DNA of 64,000 nt from Brevibacterium rongguiense (lineage in GTDB: Bacteria > Actinomycetota > Actinomycetes > Actinomycetales > Brevibacteriaceae). The DNA is taken from NCBI RefSeq assembly GCF_009857845.1, contig NZ_WWEQ01000002.1:41970-105969 (forward strand), given 5' to 3'. Both the position numbers and the translations under genes were made by a program. Below the pieces are notes generated by a model. The model was not told where the DNA came from and made no database searches. It saw only the letters and a program-made list of their open reading frames with translations. Shown here one piece after another: positions 34,504-43,565 of the stretch; position 1 is the stretch's first letter; each line of letters begins with the position of its first letter.

Positions 34504-36138
34504 TCAGTGCTCGACGGCCTTCTCCGCGCCGTAGCCGGTCAGCGAGCGGACCTCCATCTCCGCAGCCAGGCGGGCGCTCTCCCCGTGGCGGTCGAGGACG
34601 GAGCCCAGCCAGCCCAGGAGGAAGCCCACGGGGATGGAGACGATGCCGGGGTTGCTCAGCGGGAAGATCGCGAAGTCCACATCGGGCCCGAGCATCGACG
34701 TCTTCGCCCCGGAGAAGACGGGGGAGGCCACGATGAGGACGATGGCCGTGAGCAGGCCCCCGTACATCGACCACACGGCACCGCGGGTGGTGAAGCCGCG
34801 CCAGAACAGCGAATAGAGGATGGTGGGCAGGTTGGCGCTGGCGGCCACCGCAAAGGCGAGGGCCACGAGGAATGCCACGTTCTGGCCCTGCACGCCGATC
34901 CCGCCGATGATCGCCACGGCGCCGATGACGACGACCGTGATCTTCGCGACGCGCAGCTCGGCCCTCGTTGACGCCTGGCCCTTCTTGATGACGGAGGTGT
35001 AGACGTCGTGGGCGAACGAGGTAGCCGCCGTGATGGTGAGGCCCGCGACCACCGCGAGGATCGTGGCGAACGCGACAGCGGAGACGAGCCCCAGCAGGAT
35101 GGGCCCGCCCAGCTGGAGCGCCAGGAGCGGGGCCGCCGAATTCACTCCGCCGGGCGCACCCGCGATCTCCTTCGAGCCCACCATGGCCGCGGCCCCGTAG
35201 CCGATGACGAGGGTGAAGAGGTAGAAGATGCCGATCAGCCAGATGGCCCAGACGACGGAGCGGCGGGCCTCCTTGGCGGTGGGCACCGTGTAGAACCGCA
35301 TGAGGACATGCGGCAGGCCCGCGGTGCCGAGCACGAGCGCGAGGGCCAGGGAGATGAAGTCGAGCGGCAGCTTGCCGTACTGCAGGCCCGGGGCCAGGAT
35401 GGCGGCCTTCGGGTCCGAGGCGGAGGCCTCCACCGCGGCGCCCAGCAGGGTGGAGAGGTTGAAACCGTTGAGGGCGAGGACCCAGAGGGTCATGACCGCG
35501 GCCGCGGCGACGAGCAGGAAGCACTTGACGATCTGGACCCAGGTGGTGCCCTTCATGCCGCCCACCAAGACGTAGCCGATCATGATGACGCCCACCACCG
35601 CGATGACGAGGGACTGCCCCACCTTGCCCTCGATGCCGAGCAGTAGGGAGACGAGCCCGCCGGCACCGGCCATCTGGGCGAGCAGGTAGAAGAAGCACAC
35701 CGCCAGCGTGGTGGTGGCCGCCGCGAGCCGCACGGGGCGCTGGCGGAGGCGGAAGGAGAGCACGTCGGCCATCGTGAACTTGCCGGTGTTGCGCATGAGC
35801 TCCGCGACGAGCAGCAGGGCGACGAGCCAGGCGACGAGGAAGCCGATCGAGTAGAGGAATCCGTCGTAGCCGTTGACGGCGATCGCCCCGCAGATGCCCA
35901 GGAACGAGGCGGCCGAGAGGTAGTCGCCGGCGATGGCGAAGCCGTTCTGGGGGCCGGAGAACTGCCGGCCGCCGGCGTAGAAGTCCGCGGCCGTCGCGTT
36001 GTTCTTCGAGGCGCGCAGCACGATCGCCATCGTGACGACGACGAATCCCGCGAAGATCGAGATGTTGAGGACGGGGTTGTTCTCCACCTTCGCTGCGGCG
36101 ATCACCGCAGCGCCGTCTGCCAGGGCGAGCGTGCTCAT
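34504..36138 (-). CDS. actP: Sodium:solute symporter, acetate permease ActP type
   Basis: A 544-residue SSS-family symporter with about 13 TM helices. It has FYAGGRQFSGPQNGFAIAGD near residues 45-65, ASFLGICGAIAVNGYDG, and the LGTAGLPHVLMRFYTVP segment that marks ActP/cation acetate symporters. The ATG at 36138 overlaps the stop of the upstream DUF485 gene (ATGA), the standard yjcH-actP pair. It imports acetate or another short carboxylate. The 3' end abuts the ABC remnant 13 nt away. Confidence 0.92.
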   Translation of the reverse strand: MSTLALADGAAVIAAAKVENNPVLNISIFAGFVVVTMAIVLRASKNNATAADFYAGGRQFSGPQNGFAIAGDYLSAASFLGICGAIAVNGYDGFLYSIGFLVAWLVALLLVAELMRNTGKFTMADVLSFRLRQRPVRLAAATTTLAVCFFYLLAQMAGAGGLVSLLLGIEGKVGQSLVIAVVGVIMIGYVLVGGMKGTTWVQIVKCFLLVAAAAVMTLWVLALNGFNLSTLLGAAVEASASDPKAAILAPGLQYGKLPLDFISLALALVLGTAGLPHVLMRFYTVPTAKEARRSVVWAIWLIGIFYLFTLVIGYGAAAMVGSKEIAGAPGGVNSAAPLLALQLGGPILLGLVSAVAFATILAVVAGLTITAATSFAHDVYTSVIKKGQASTRAELRVAKITVVVIGAVAIIGGIGVQGQNVAFLVALAFAVAASANLPTILYSLFWRGFTTRGAVWSMYGGLLTAIVLIVASPVFSGAKTSMLGPDVDFAIFPLSNPGIVSIPVGFLLGWLGSVLDRHGESARLAAEMEVRSLTGYGAEKAVEH

Positions 36139-36560
36139 GCAGGGCCTCCTGCCGGAGTGGGGCCGTCCGCGCGGGGCTCGTCGCCCAGTGCGCCGTCCGG
36201 ATGGTCGACTGCCTCGAGCTGCTCGCGCAGGGCCGCGGCCTGGGGGTCGAGGCGCCGATTGGCCAGCGCCACGTAGATCATCGTGATGGCGAACGTCGTG
36301 ACGAACTGGCCGAGGCCCAGCAGCAGGCCCACGTTGATGTTGCCGATGACGGGCGTTGCCATGAAGGAGTGGGCGTAGGCGCCCAGCAGCACGTAGACGA
36401 AGTACCAGAGGAGGAAGACGATGGTCAGCGGCACGATGATCCGGCGGTGGGTGGAGCGCAGTCGCCGGAAGTCCTCGGACCCTTCCACCTGCTCGAAGTC
36501 CACGCGGGACTGACCGGCCTCGGGTGCGTCGTGGGGCGGGGGTTCGGTGGGATGTGACAT
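36135..36560 (-). CDS. DUF485 membrane protein (YjcH-like)
   Basis: A 141-residue protein with two TM helices (about residues 44-68 and 77-101). Between them is the PVIGNINVGLLLGLGQF region typical of DUF485, with soluble polar ends. It is the regular upstream partner of ActP. The start at 36560 fits the family; the upstream frame has no similarity. A GTGA-N6-TCAC site lies 51 nt upstream. Confidence 0.88.
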   Translation of the reverse strand: MSHPTEPPPHDAPEAGQSRVDFEQVEGSEDFRRLRSTHRRIIVPLTIVFLLWYFVYVLLGAYAHSFMATPVIGNINVGLLLGLGQFVTTFAITMIYVALANRRLDPQAAALREQLEAVDHPDGALGDEPRADGPTPAGGPA

Positions 36561-36610
36561 GGACACTCCGTTGTGTCGGGGAGCGCACCCGCACCGTCGC
36601 ATCGATACAG

Positions 36611-36624
36611 GTGAGCTGGATCAC
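36611..36624. promoter_or_regulatory. Candidate CRP/GlxR-type site upstream of DUF485-actP
   Basis: GTGAGCTGGATCAC has perfect GTGA-N6-TCAC half sites, the core of the CRP/GlxR consensus. Corynebacterial acetate-uptake genes are controlled by such sites. TATCGA just downstream on the minus strand could be the -10. Confidence 0.5.
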
Positions 36625-36716
36625 TTTTGGCGACCCTAGCACCGCCGGCGGTCACACCGGTGTAACGATTGCCCGCGTTTGCCTGGGGTAGGGGCGGCGG
36701 ATGGACGCATATCGCG

Positions 36717-38426
36717 TCAGCCCTCCTCGCATCCCATCGCCCGTGCGACGAGGCCGTCGATGTCGACCCCGCCGGGGAGCGCCCCGTATTCGCGACCGCG
36801 ATCGGGCCCGAGCCGTGCGAGCACGAAGGACCGGGCGACTTCCCCGGGTGCGCGGGTCAGCAGCACGGAAGCCTGCAGCAGCAGGGCGAGGCGTTCCACG
36901 AGCACCCGGCCGGCCGCCGCGAACTCAGCGAGGGCCGCCGGCTCGCCGTCCGCCGCCGCGGTGGACGCACGTGCGAGTTCGCGCGCGGCGACGTCGAATG
37001 CCCTGTCGTAGTCCGGCATGTATCCCAGCGCGCCCTCCAATTGGGCGAGCAGGGCCTTGGCGCTGCGGGGGTCCTTCGCCAGCGCGCGCAGGACATCGAG
37101 CACGATGACGTTGCCTGACCCCTCCCATACGGCCATGACCGGCTGCTCCCGATATCGCATGGCGAGGGGGAACGACTCGGTATAGCCGTTGCCGCCGAGG
37201 CACTCGAGGCATTCGTAGGCGTGCTCGGGACCGCGCTTGCAGATCCAGTACTTCGCGATCGCCGTGGCGATCCGGCGGAAGTCCGCGTCGTCTCCGCTCT
37301 CCGCATCGTGTGCCGAGGCCAGATGCAGGGCTGTCCATGTGGCCGCCTCGGCCTCGAGCTGGAGATCTGCGAGCACCGCGCGCATAAGGGGCTGCTCGCT
37401 GAGGCGGGCGCCGAATGCGAAGCGGTGCTGAGTGTGCCACGCGGCCTCGGCGACCCCCTGCCGCATTCCGGCAGCTGAGCCGAGAATGCAGTCGAGGCGC
37501 GTTCGATTCACCATCTCGATGATCGTGCGCACGCCCCGGCCGGGGTCCCCCACCAGCCACCCCGCGGCGCCCTCGAGTTCGATCTCCGAGGATGCGTTGG
37601 ACTTGTTGCCCAGCTTGTCCTTGAGCCGCTGGATGCGTACGCCGTTGCGCTCGCCCCCCGGCAGGACGCGCGGCACGACGAAGCAGCTGAGGCCTTCGTC
37701 GAGCTGGGCGAGCATGAGGAATGCATCCGACTGCGGGGCAGAGCAGAACCATTTGTGACCGGTGAGCTCGAAGGGCCGGCCCGGCAGCCCGTCACCAGAG
37801 CCCGGAAGGCCGGCCGGCGGTGCGGAGCCGGAGTGCGCAACCGGCACCGCGCGCGTGGTGTTGGCGCGGACATCGGAACCGCCCTGCTTCTCCGTCATGG
37901 CCATGCCGAACGTCACGGCTGACTTCTGAGCCGTGTCGACGAGCCGCGGGTCATAGGCGGCCGCGGTCAGGCGCGGTCCCCAGTACGCTTCGTGCTCGGT
38001 GCCCCGCAGTGCCGCATAGGCAGCGTGTGTCATGGACACCGGGCAGCCGTGACCGGGTTCCACCTGCGCGAACAGCATGAACCTGGCGGCGCGCTCGGCA
38101 TTCGCCCGCGGCTGCGTCCAGGCCAGCGAGTGCGCCCCGGCGTGCAACGCCTCGGCGATCACCCGGTGATATCCCGGATGGAAGTCCACGTCGTCTACCC
38201 GGTTGCCCCACCGGTCGTGGGTGCTCAGCACCGGGGGATTGCGCTCCGCGGCGCGGGCGTCGCGCTGGAATTCGACGCTGCCCACTAGCCGTCCGATTCG
38301 GTGCAGCTCAGTCACATCCGCCGCGGGCGCATAGTGCGCGAGAGCCTCGACGAGCGCGGTGTTGAGGCCGAACTCATCCACGCCGGTGCGCGGTGGGGAC
38401 TGGTTGAGCACGGTGTGAGTGGGCAC
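36717..38426 (-). CDS. AidB-like acyl-CoA dehydrogenase
   Basis: A 569-residue flavoprotein. GMAMTEKQGGSDVRANTT and KDKLGNKSNASSEIE are the AidB-type FAD/substrate segments; the C terminus has ECLECLGGNGYTE and WEGSGNVIVLDVLRAL. AidB relatives act in branched acyl-CoA oxidation or alkylation response. The start is a GTG at 38426 with GGGAGG 8 nt before; a nearby ATG is out of frame. It is divergent from an acyl-CoA synthetase 135 bp away, which suggests a shared fatty- or branched-acid pathway. Confidence 0.9.
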   Translation of the reverse strand: MPTHTVLNQSPPRTGVDEFGLNTALVEALAHYAPAADVTELHRIGRLVGSVEFQRDARAAERNPPVLSTHDRWGNRVDDVDFHPGYHRVIAEALHAGAHSLAWTQPRANAERAARFMLFAQVEPGHGCPVSMTHAAYAALRGTEHEAYWGPRLTAAAYDPRLVDTAQKSAVTFGMAMTEKQGGSDVRANTTRAVPVAHSGSAPPAGLPGSGDGLPGRPFELTGHKWFCSAPQSDAFLMLAQLDEGLSCFVVPRVLPGGERNGVRIQRLKDKLGNKSNASSEIELEGAAGWLVGDPGRGVRTIIEMVNRTRLDCILGSAAGMRQGVAEAAWHTQHRFAFGARLSEQPLMRAVLADLQLEAEAATWTALHLASAHDAESGDDADFRRIATAIAKYWICKRGPEHAYECLECLGGNGYTESFPLAMRYREQPVMAVWEGSGNVIVLDVLRALAKDPRSAKALLAQLEGALGYMPDYDRAFDVAARELARASTAAADGEPAALAEFAAAGRVLVERLALLLQASVLLTRAPGEVARSFVLARLGPDRGREYGALPGGVDIDGLVARAMGCEEG

Positions 38427-38561
38427 GGGGCATGCCTCCCAGGGCGGATGCGGGCGGACCCGGCCATGGCTCGGGCTGTGGTTGAATGACGCCATTGTGG
38501 CACCAATCACGGTCCGCCGCAGTGGGTGGGACCCAACGGCGGTGCCCACAGGAAGGCAACG

Positions 38562-40097
38562 ATGAAGCTCACTGCCATGCTCCGGGCCTCCGCGGACCGC
38601 GCCCCCGGCGCCGAGGCGCTGGTCGCCGGCGCCCGCAGGTGGACCTACGCCCAGCTCGTCGCCGATGTCGACCGTGCGGCGGGCGCGCTCGCCCAGCTGG
38701 GCATCGGCCAGGGCGACCGTGTTGCTGTCATGACGTTCAATGAGCCGGAGTTCATTCTCGCCGCCTTCGGAGCGTGGGAGCTGGGTGCGGTGCTGGTACC
38801 GGTGAATCACAAGATGAAGCCGCCGGAGGTCGCTTACACGGTGGGGCACTGCGGCGCGGCGCTCGGCATCGCCTCGCCGGAGCTGCTGCCCACGGTGCGC
38901 GCGGGTGCGCCGGAAATCGAATGGCTGGGCACCTCGGGAGCGGAGGGCTTTGCCGAGCGCCTGGCGGTGGCCCCGCCGTTCGGGGAAGCTCACGCCGACG
39001 ACGCTGCGCCCGCCGAGATCCTCTACACGTCCGGGACGACGTCTGCCCCCAAGGGCTGCGTGCTGAGCCACCGCGCCCTCACTCAGCTCGCCGTCCTGCT
39101 CAGCCTCAACCTCGATGCGCGCCGGGATGAGCGCATGCTCGTGGCCATGCCCATCTGGCACTCCGCGCCCATCAACGTGTGTGTGCTGCCCACGCTCTTC
39201 ATGGGCGGCACCGTGGTCCTCCAAAGGGAATACCACCCCGTCGAGACGTTCGAGCTCATCGCTGCCGAGAGGATCACGACGTTCTTCGGCCCCACCGTCG
39301 CCTTCCTCGCCCCGTTCCGGGCGCTCGCCGGGTCCGGCCGCGAGGTCGCGGACTTCGACTTCTCCACGATGCGCCGTTGGCTGTTCGGCGGTGCTCCCAT
39401 CGACGCCGCCGCCGTCGAGCGGATCGTGCAGACGTACCGCCCCGGTGGGCACTACCAGCTCTTCGGGATGACGGAGACCGGCCCCAGCGGTGCCGTCCTG
39501 CTGCCCCACGAGCAGCAGGTCAAGCCCGGCAGCATCGGTGCGGCGGCGATGCTCGGCGCGCGGATGCGCGTCGTCGACGCCGATGGACACGACATCCGCC
39601 CGGGGCAGACCGGTGAGGTCTGGTTCCTCACCGATACCGTCATGGACGGCTACCTGGACAACCCCGAGGCCACCGCAGCGGCGTTCGAGGGCCCCTGGTA
39701 CCGCACTGGCGACATCGCCCGCATGGACGACGACGGCTTCTACTACATCGTCGACCGCCTCAAAGACGTGATCATCGTGGGCGGTGAGAACGTCTTCTCC
39801 CTCGAGGTGGAGGAGGCCATCGCCACCCATCCCCGCGTGGCGGACGTCGCGGTGGTCGGGCGCCCGGATCCCGAGTGGGGTCAGCAGCTCGTCGCCCACA
39901 TCACGACATCCGAGGGCGCTGACCTGACGGTGGACGAGCTGCAGGACTACCTCGCCCCACGCCTGGCGCGCTACAAGATTCCGCGCCAGGTGGTCATGAG
40001 CGCCGAGCTGCCGCGCAACCCGTCCGGCAAGCTGCTCAAGCACCAGCTGAGGGCCGAGGCCGCTTCGGAGCCCGCCGACTCGGCGTCGGGCGGCTGA
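38562..40097 (+). CDS. AMP-binding acyl-CoA synthetase
   Basis: A 511-residue ANL-family ligase. The P-loop is YTSGTTSAPKGC (near residue 155). YQLFGMTETGPSG, WYRTGDIARMDDDGFYYIVDR and the C-terminal lysine in NPSGKLLKHQ complete the adenylation and thioesterification machinery. It activates a carboxylic acid to its CoA ester. Start: the ATG at 38562 after GGAAGG. It is divergent from the AidB-like dehydrogenase that could act on its product. Confidence 0.92.
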   Translation: MKLTAMLRASADRAPGAEALVAGARRWTYAQLVADVDRAAGALAQLGIGQGDRVAVMTFNEPEFILAAFGAWELGAVLVPVNHKMKPPEVAYTVGHCGAALGIASPELLPTVRAGAPEIEWLGTSGAEGFAERLAVAPPFGEAHADDAAPAEILYTSGTTSAPKGCVLSHRALTQLAVLLSLNLDARRDERMLVAMPIWHSAPINVCVLPTLFMGGTVVLQREYHPVETFELIAAERITTFFGPTVAFLAPFRALAGSGREVADFDFSTMRRWLFGGAPIDAAAVERIVQTYRPGGHYQLFGMTETGPSGAVLLPHEQQVKPGSIGAAAMLGARMRVVDADGHDIRPGQTGEVWFLTDTVMDGYLDNPEATAAAFEGPWYRTGDIARMDDDGFYYIVDRLKDVIIVGGENVFSLEVEEAIATHPRVADVAVVGRPDPEWGQQLVAHITTSEGADLTVDELQDYLAPRLARYKIPRQVVMSAELPRNPSGKLLKHQLRAEAASEPADSASGG

Positions 40098-40284
40098 GGC
40101 CACCTCCCCCTGCAGCCGCGGGATCGGGGCGCTGCGCCGGCCCCGCCCGCGTCCCCGGTGCGCTGGCGACCCCTGTCCTGCGGTCTACCCGCTTGGCTGC
40201 GAGCTTGCGAATGCCGTAGACGGCCCAGAGCACCGCCCACACCGCGAGGCCCTGGAACAACTCCACGCGCAGCGCCGGATCCAG

Positions 40285-40610
40285 GGGACGCGGCCGTGCA
40301 CACGTTCGCTGGTGCCGGGTACGACGACTTCCTGGCCCACTCGTTCGGCCACTGGGCGCCGACGGCCGCGACCCCCAGCGATCGCATCAACGCCGATTTC
40401 CCGACGTTCAATGGCTATTCCACGCAGGTGAAGCTCGCGCCGAAGAACGGCCTGGGCTCCACGATCGACTGGATGGTGGGCAGCAGCGGCGTCGCGGTCA
40501 AGCAGTGGGAGACCGTCGTCGACGTCAAGTCGCGCACGGCCACGGCCGGTGTCCTCGCCTCCACGCCCTCGGATCACCAGATGATCCGAGCGACGGTGGC
40601 CCTGGGCTGA
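40285..40610 (+). pseudogene. C-terminal fragment of an endonuclease/exonuclease/phosphatase-family protein
   Basis: About 108 residues. They include GLGSTIDWMVGSSG and the terminal STPSDHQMIRATVAL, which corresponds to the conserved DH(x)P end of EEP-fold nucleases/phosphatases (active-site Asp-His). The stop is natural. Upstream of about 40280 the frame becomes low-complexity Arg/Pro with no signal or start, so the catalytic N-terminal two thirds are gone. The break is at or near a GGATCC. The preceding gap (40098-40284) contains nothing else I can support. Confidence 0.5.
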
Positions 40611-40623
40611 GCCCCGGCCGGGC

Positions 40624-40629
40624 TACGCT
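40624..40629 (+). promoter_or_regulatory. -10 box of a probably leaderless gene
   Basis: TACGCT lies exactly 6 nt before the GTG at 40636, the same spacing as at selD. There is no ribosome site. Confidence 0.4.
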
Positions 40630-40635
40630 GGCTTC

Positions 40636-41556
40636 GTGACCAGCAGCGCTTTGCCCCCTCACCGCGTATTCTCCTTCGGCACGCTGCTTGATCCCGCGGT
40701 CCAGCGTCACGTGTTCGGGTGTGAGATCGAGCCCACGGCCGACCGGCTGCTGGGCCACCGCCTCACGGAGGTGGCCATCTCCGATCCCGAGGTGGTGGCC
40801 GCCAGCGGCCTGGCCGTCCACCGCGGCCTCGCCCGCGCTGACGACGGTTCGGTTGCGGGAGCGCTCCTTGCGCTCACGGCATCTCAGCTCGCGCAGGCCG
40901 ATGCCTACGAGGTCGCGGCCTATGCGCGCCGACGCGTGCGCACCGCGGACAACGGCGCGGCCTGGGCCTACGTGGACGCTCGCCCCCTGGCCGTTGCCCA
41001 GCGCATCGGAATCGTGGGCGACTCGATCGCCTACGGCCGCGCCGATCCCGCGGGAGGGTGGGTGCACCGCTTGGCCCGCGCCCACATCGGCGCCGACGAA
41101 ACGGTCAACCGCGTGTTCAGCCTGGCGGTGCCCGGACTCATGGCCGCGCAACTTCAGGAGTTCGCGCTCGACGAGGCGCTGCACCGGCGCTGCGACACCG
41201 TCATCGTCACCGCCGGTGTCAACGATCTCACCGCAGGCGCCGGCCCTGCCGAGGTCTGCGCTGCGCTCGCTGCCGCCTGCGAGGCGCTCGAGGCCGGCGG
41301 GGTGCGCCCGGTAGTCCTCTGCCCCCTGTGGCACGACCGCGAGCGCGCCCGCACGGAGTTCGGCGCCGAGCTCGACCCCGCCCGCACCTCGGCGCTGCGG
41401 GCGGAGCTGCTGGACTGGGGCGCGGGTACGCACCGCGACGTGATCGACCTCTACCCCGTGCTCGAGGCGCGCTCGGACCTGCTGGCCGATGGGCTGCACC
41501 CCACACCGGAGGGCCACCGTCTGCTCTGGGAGGCGCTCGCCGAGCGCGCGCTGTAG
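40636..41556 (+). CDS. AIG2/gamma-glutamylcyclotransferase-like domain fused to a GDSL/SGNH hydrolase
   Basis: 306 residues in two domains. Residues 10-118 look like an AIG2/GGCT fold: FSFGTLLDP at the start and DAYEVAAYARRRV near the end (E92 at the catalytic-Glu place). Residues 123-306 are an SGNH hydrolase: GDSIAYG with Ser130, GVND with Asn196, and DGLHPTPEGH with Asp285/His288. The pairing is not one I know as standard. There is no signal peptide, so it is cytoplasmic. GTG start, leaderless architecture. Substrate unknown; a gamma-glutamyl or acyl conjugate is conceivable. Confidence 0.8.
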   Translation: MTSSALPPHRVFSFGTLLDPAVQRHVFGCEIEPTADRLLGHRLTEVAISDPEVVAASGLAVHRGLARADDGSVAGALLALTASQLAQADAYEVAAYARRRVRTADNGAAWAYVDARPLAVAQRIGIVGDSIAYGRADPAGGWVHRLARAHIGADETVNRVFSLAVPGLMAAQLQEFALDEALHRRCDTVIVTAGVNDLTAGAGPAEVCAALAAACEALEAGGVRPVVLCPLWHDRERARTEFGAELDPARTSALRAELLDWGAGTHRDVIDLYPVLEARSDLLADGLHPTPEGHRLLWEALAERAL

Positions 41557-41576
41557 CGCCCGCGGAGGACTGGTGC

Positions 41577-42353
41577 TCAGGCGATCGTCGACGCACCGCC
41601 GTCCAGCGGGATGATCGCCCCGGTGATATAGCTCGAGGCGCGGGAGGCGAGGAACACGGTCATGCCCGTCGCATCGTCCGGGGTGCCGAACCGGCCCAGC
41701 GGATTGCGCTCCCTGGCGGCCTCCTCGCCGCCGTTCTCCGCGATCGCGCCGCCCAGCATCTGTGTGGGGAAGGGCCCGGGAGCGATCGCATTCACGAGGA
41801 TGCGCGGCGCGAGCTCGTCTGCCATGTGCCGGGTGAGCATGTGGATGCCGGCCTTCGAGGCGCTGTAGGAGAAGTTGTCGAACTCCGGCACCCGCAGGCC
41901 GTCGATCGAGCCGATGTTGATGACGCGCGCCGGGTCGTCCTGGCTGCCGGAAGCCTCGAGCAGTGCGCGGGCGCGCTGGACGAGGACGAACGGGGCGACG
42001 ACGTTGACACCCAGGACCTTCGACCAGCCGTGGAGGGGGAACTCGTCGAACGGGGCGCCCCAGGCGGCGCCCGCGTTGTTGATGAGCACGTGGAGTTCGC
42101 CGAACCGCTCCTCCACCTGGGCGATGAGGCCGGTGGCGGCATCGGGGTCTGCGACGTCGGCGGGGATCGCGGTGACGTCGCCGAACTCCGCCAGCGCTCG
42201 CTGCGCCTGAGCGCAGGCATCCGCCTTGCGCGAGGAGATGATGACCCGGGCGCCGCGGGCGGCCATGCCCTGGGCGATCATGTAGCCGATGCCGCGGGAG
42301 CCGCCGGTCACCAGGACGGTTTTGCCGGTTACGGAGAACAGTTCGTCGCTCAT
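41577..42353 (-). CDS. Short-chain dehydrogenase/reductase
   Basis: A 258-residue SDR. NAD(P) motif TGGSRGIGYM (residues 16-25), NNAGAAWG, catalytic Ser in INIGSIDG and Tyr/Lys in YSASKAG. It ends with the common GAIIPLDGGAS. A following Arg/Lys pair (SSRKAD) suggests NADP. It is followed 20 nt later by the convergent hydrolase gene, and upstream on the same strand is an SMP-30 lactonase, so a sugar or polyol pathway is possible. Confidence 0.9.
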   Translation of the reverse strand: MSDELFSVTGKTVLVTGGSRGIGYMIAQGMAARGARVIISSRKADACAQAQRALAEFGDVTAIPADVADPDAATGLIAQVEERFGELHVLINNAGAAWGAPFDEFPLHGWSKVLGVNVVAPFVLVQRARALLEASGSQDDPARVINIGSIDGLRVPEFDNFSYSASKAGIHMLTRHMADELAPRILVNAIAPGPFPTQMLGGAIAENGGEEAARERNPLGRFGTPDDATGMTVFLASRASSYITGAIIPLDGGASTIA

Positions 42354-42496
42354 GCGCCGAGCCTACCCGGGTGCCGGTTCCGGTGCGGCTGGCCAGCGGT
42401 GGCAGCGGTACGTGAAATGCGATGCGCGCACGGCGACGTGTGTGCGCTCGAGCGCACACCTGCGGGTGCACTGCGGGTGCGCGCGGTGCGGGCGGG

Positions 42497-43396
42497 CTAT
42501 GGGCGCCCGCCGTGGGGCACCTCGGCCCGGACGATCTTGACGGTCGCCTCGCGGGCGGCGGAGCGCTTGTGCTCGTCGTAGTCCGGCGCGCAGGAGAGGA
42601 ACAGGTCGTGGCCGTCCGGGCCGCCCAGCATGCACGCGAAGACGCCGGTGCCGGCGGGGATCTCGTCTTCGACGTCGCCGCCCTCGGCCACGAGCAGTGC
42701 CCGGCCGCCCATGGCATCGGCGACCCAGAGCCTGCCCTGCGCGTCGAGTCCGCATCCGTCGGGCTCGACCACCAGCTGGGAACGGGCCGCCTCGAAGGAG
42801 CGGGTCTGGGGCAGCTCGGAGAACTTCGCCCAGTCCCGGCGCTCGCCCAGCGCGCCGCCCGCGCCGATGTCGAAGGCGCTGACACGGCCGCCGAACGTCT
42901 CGTTGACGAGCAGCGTGGAACCGTCGTCGGTGATCGCCATGCCGTTGGGGAACCACAGGTCGTGTGCGACCGCGGTCGCGGTGCCGTCCGTGTCGACGCG
43001 GATGAGGGCGGCGAGGTCGATGTCGGCGCCCGAGGTGAGGTCGAAGCCGAAGTTGCCGACGTAGGCGCGGCCCTGCGCGTCGACGATCATGTCGTTGAGG
43101 TAGCCGGCCGCGAGGCGGGAGAGGTCCGCGTGGACGGAGACCGACCCGTCGGAGTCCTTGCGCATGACCCGCCGGTCGCGCATCGAGACGAACAACAGGG
43201 TGCCGTCCGGCAGCCAGCCGAGCCCCGAGGGCCGCTGGGGGACCTCGACCTCGGTGCGCAGGTCCGAGCCGTCGGCGCGCATCGACAGGATCCGGTGCGT
43301 GTAGAAGTCGACGAACCACCAGCGCTCGTCGTGCCAGCGCGGGCACTCGGTGAAGGTGAAGCCGGTGGCGATGGTCTGGACGTCGCGTTCGCTCAT
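42497..43396 (-). CDS. SMP-30/gluconolactonase-family protein
   Basis: A 299-residue six-bladed beta-propeller lactonase. TECPRWHDERWWFVDF near residue 17 holds the metal-binding Glu; PNGMAITDDGSTLLVNET and DAQGRLWVADAMGG provide the Asn and Asp ligands and blade repeats. It probably hydrolyses a sugar or other lactone. It stands 143 bp from the SDR gene on the same strand and is divergent from the zinc alcohol dehydrogenase. Confidence 0.88.
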   Translation of the reverse strand: MSERDVQTIATGFTFTECPRWHDERWWFVDFYTHRILSMRADGSDLRTEVEVPQRPSGLGWLPDGTLLFVSMRDRRVMRKDSDGSVSVHADLSRLAAGYLNDMIVDAQGRAYVGNFGFDLTSGADIDLAALIRVDTDGTATAVAHDLWFPNGMAITDDGSTLLVNETFGGRVSAFDIGAGGALGERRDWAKFSELPQTRSFEAARSQLVVEPDGCGLDAQGRLWVADAMGGRALLVAEGGDVEDEIPAGTGVFACMLGGPDGHDLFLSCAPDYDEHKRSAAREATVKIVRAEVPHGGRP

Positions 43397-43565
43397 GCCG
43401 CCAACCTAGTCCAGGCCGCCGCCGCCTCTCTACCCCCGCCGGAGTTGACGGTGCACGCATCACCGCCCGTGCATGTGAGACGTTTCACGAGTAGCGTGGA
43501 CGGCGAGCGGATCGCACCGGCGCGAGGGGCGCGCCGGGTAGCCCCGCGTTCGAGGAGGCGCCCCC

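Noticed and set aside
33829..34971. 380-codon plus-strand frame read as a complete ABC ATPase
   Set aside because: Its first 38 codons are antisense to the binding protein and its last 160 antisense to actP; only 33943-34490 shows ATPase similarity.
36717..40103. A single 1128-codon minus-strand frame
   Set aside because: Only the part from 38426 down is the AidB-like protein; the rest is antisense to the acyl-CoA synthetase gene.
40036..40266. Small minus-strand frame starting VELFQGLAVWAVLWAVYG, membrane-like
   Set aside because: No ribosome site, overlaps the synthetase 3' end, and the rest is low-complexity; possibly another gene remnant but not supportable.
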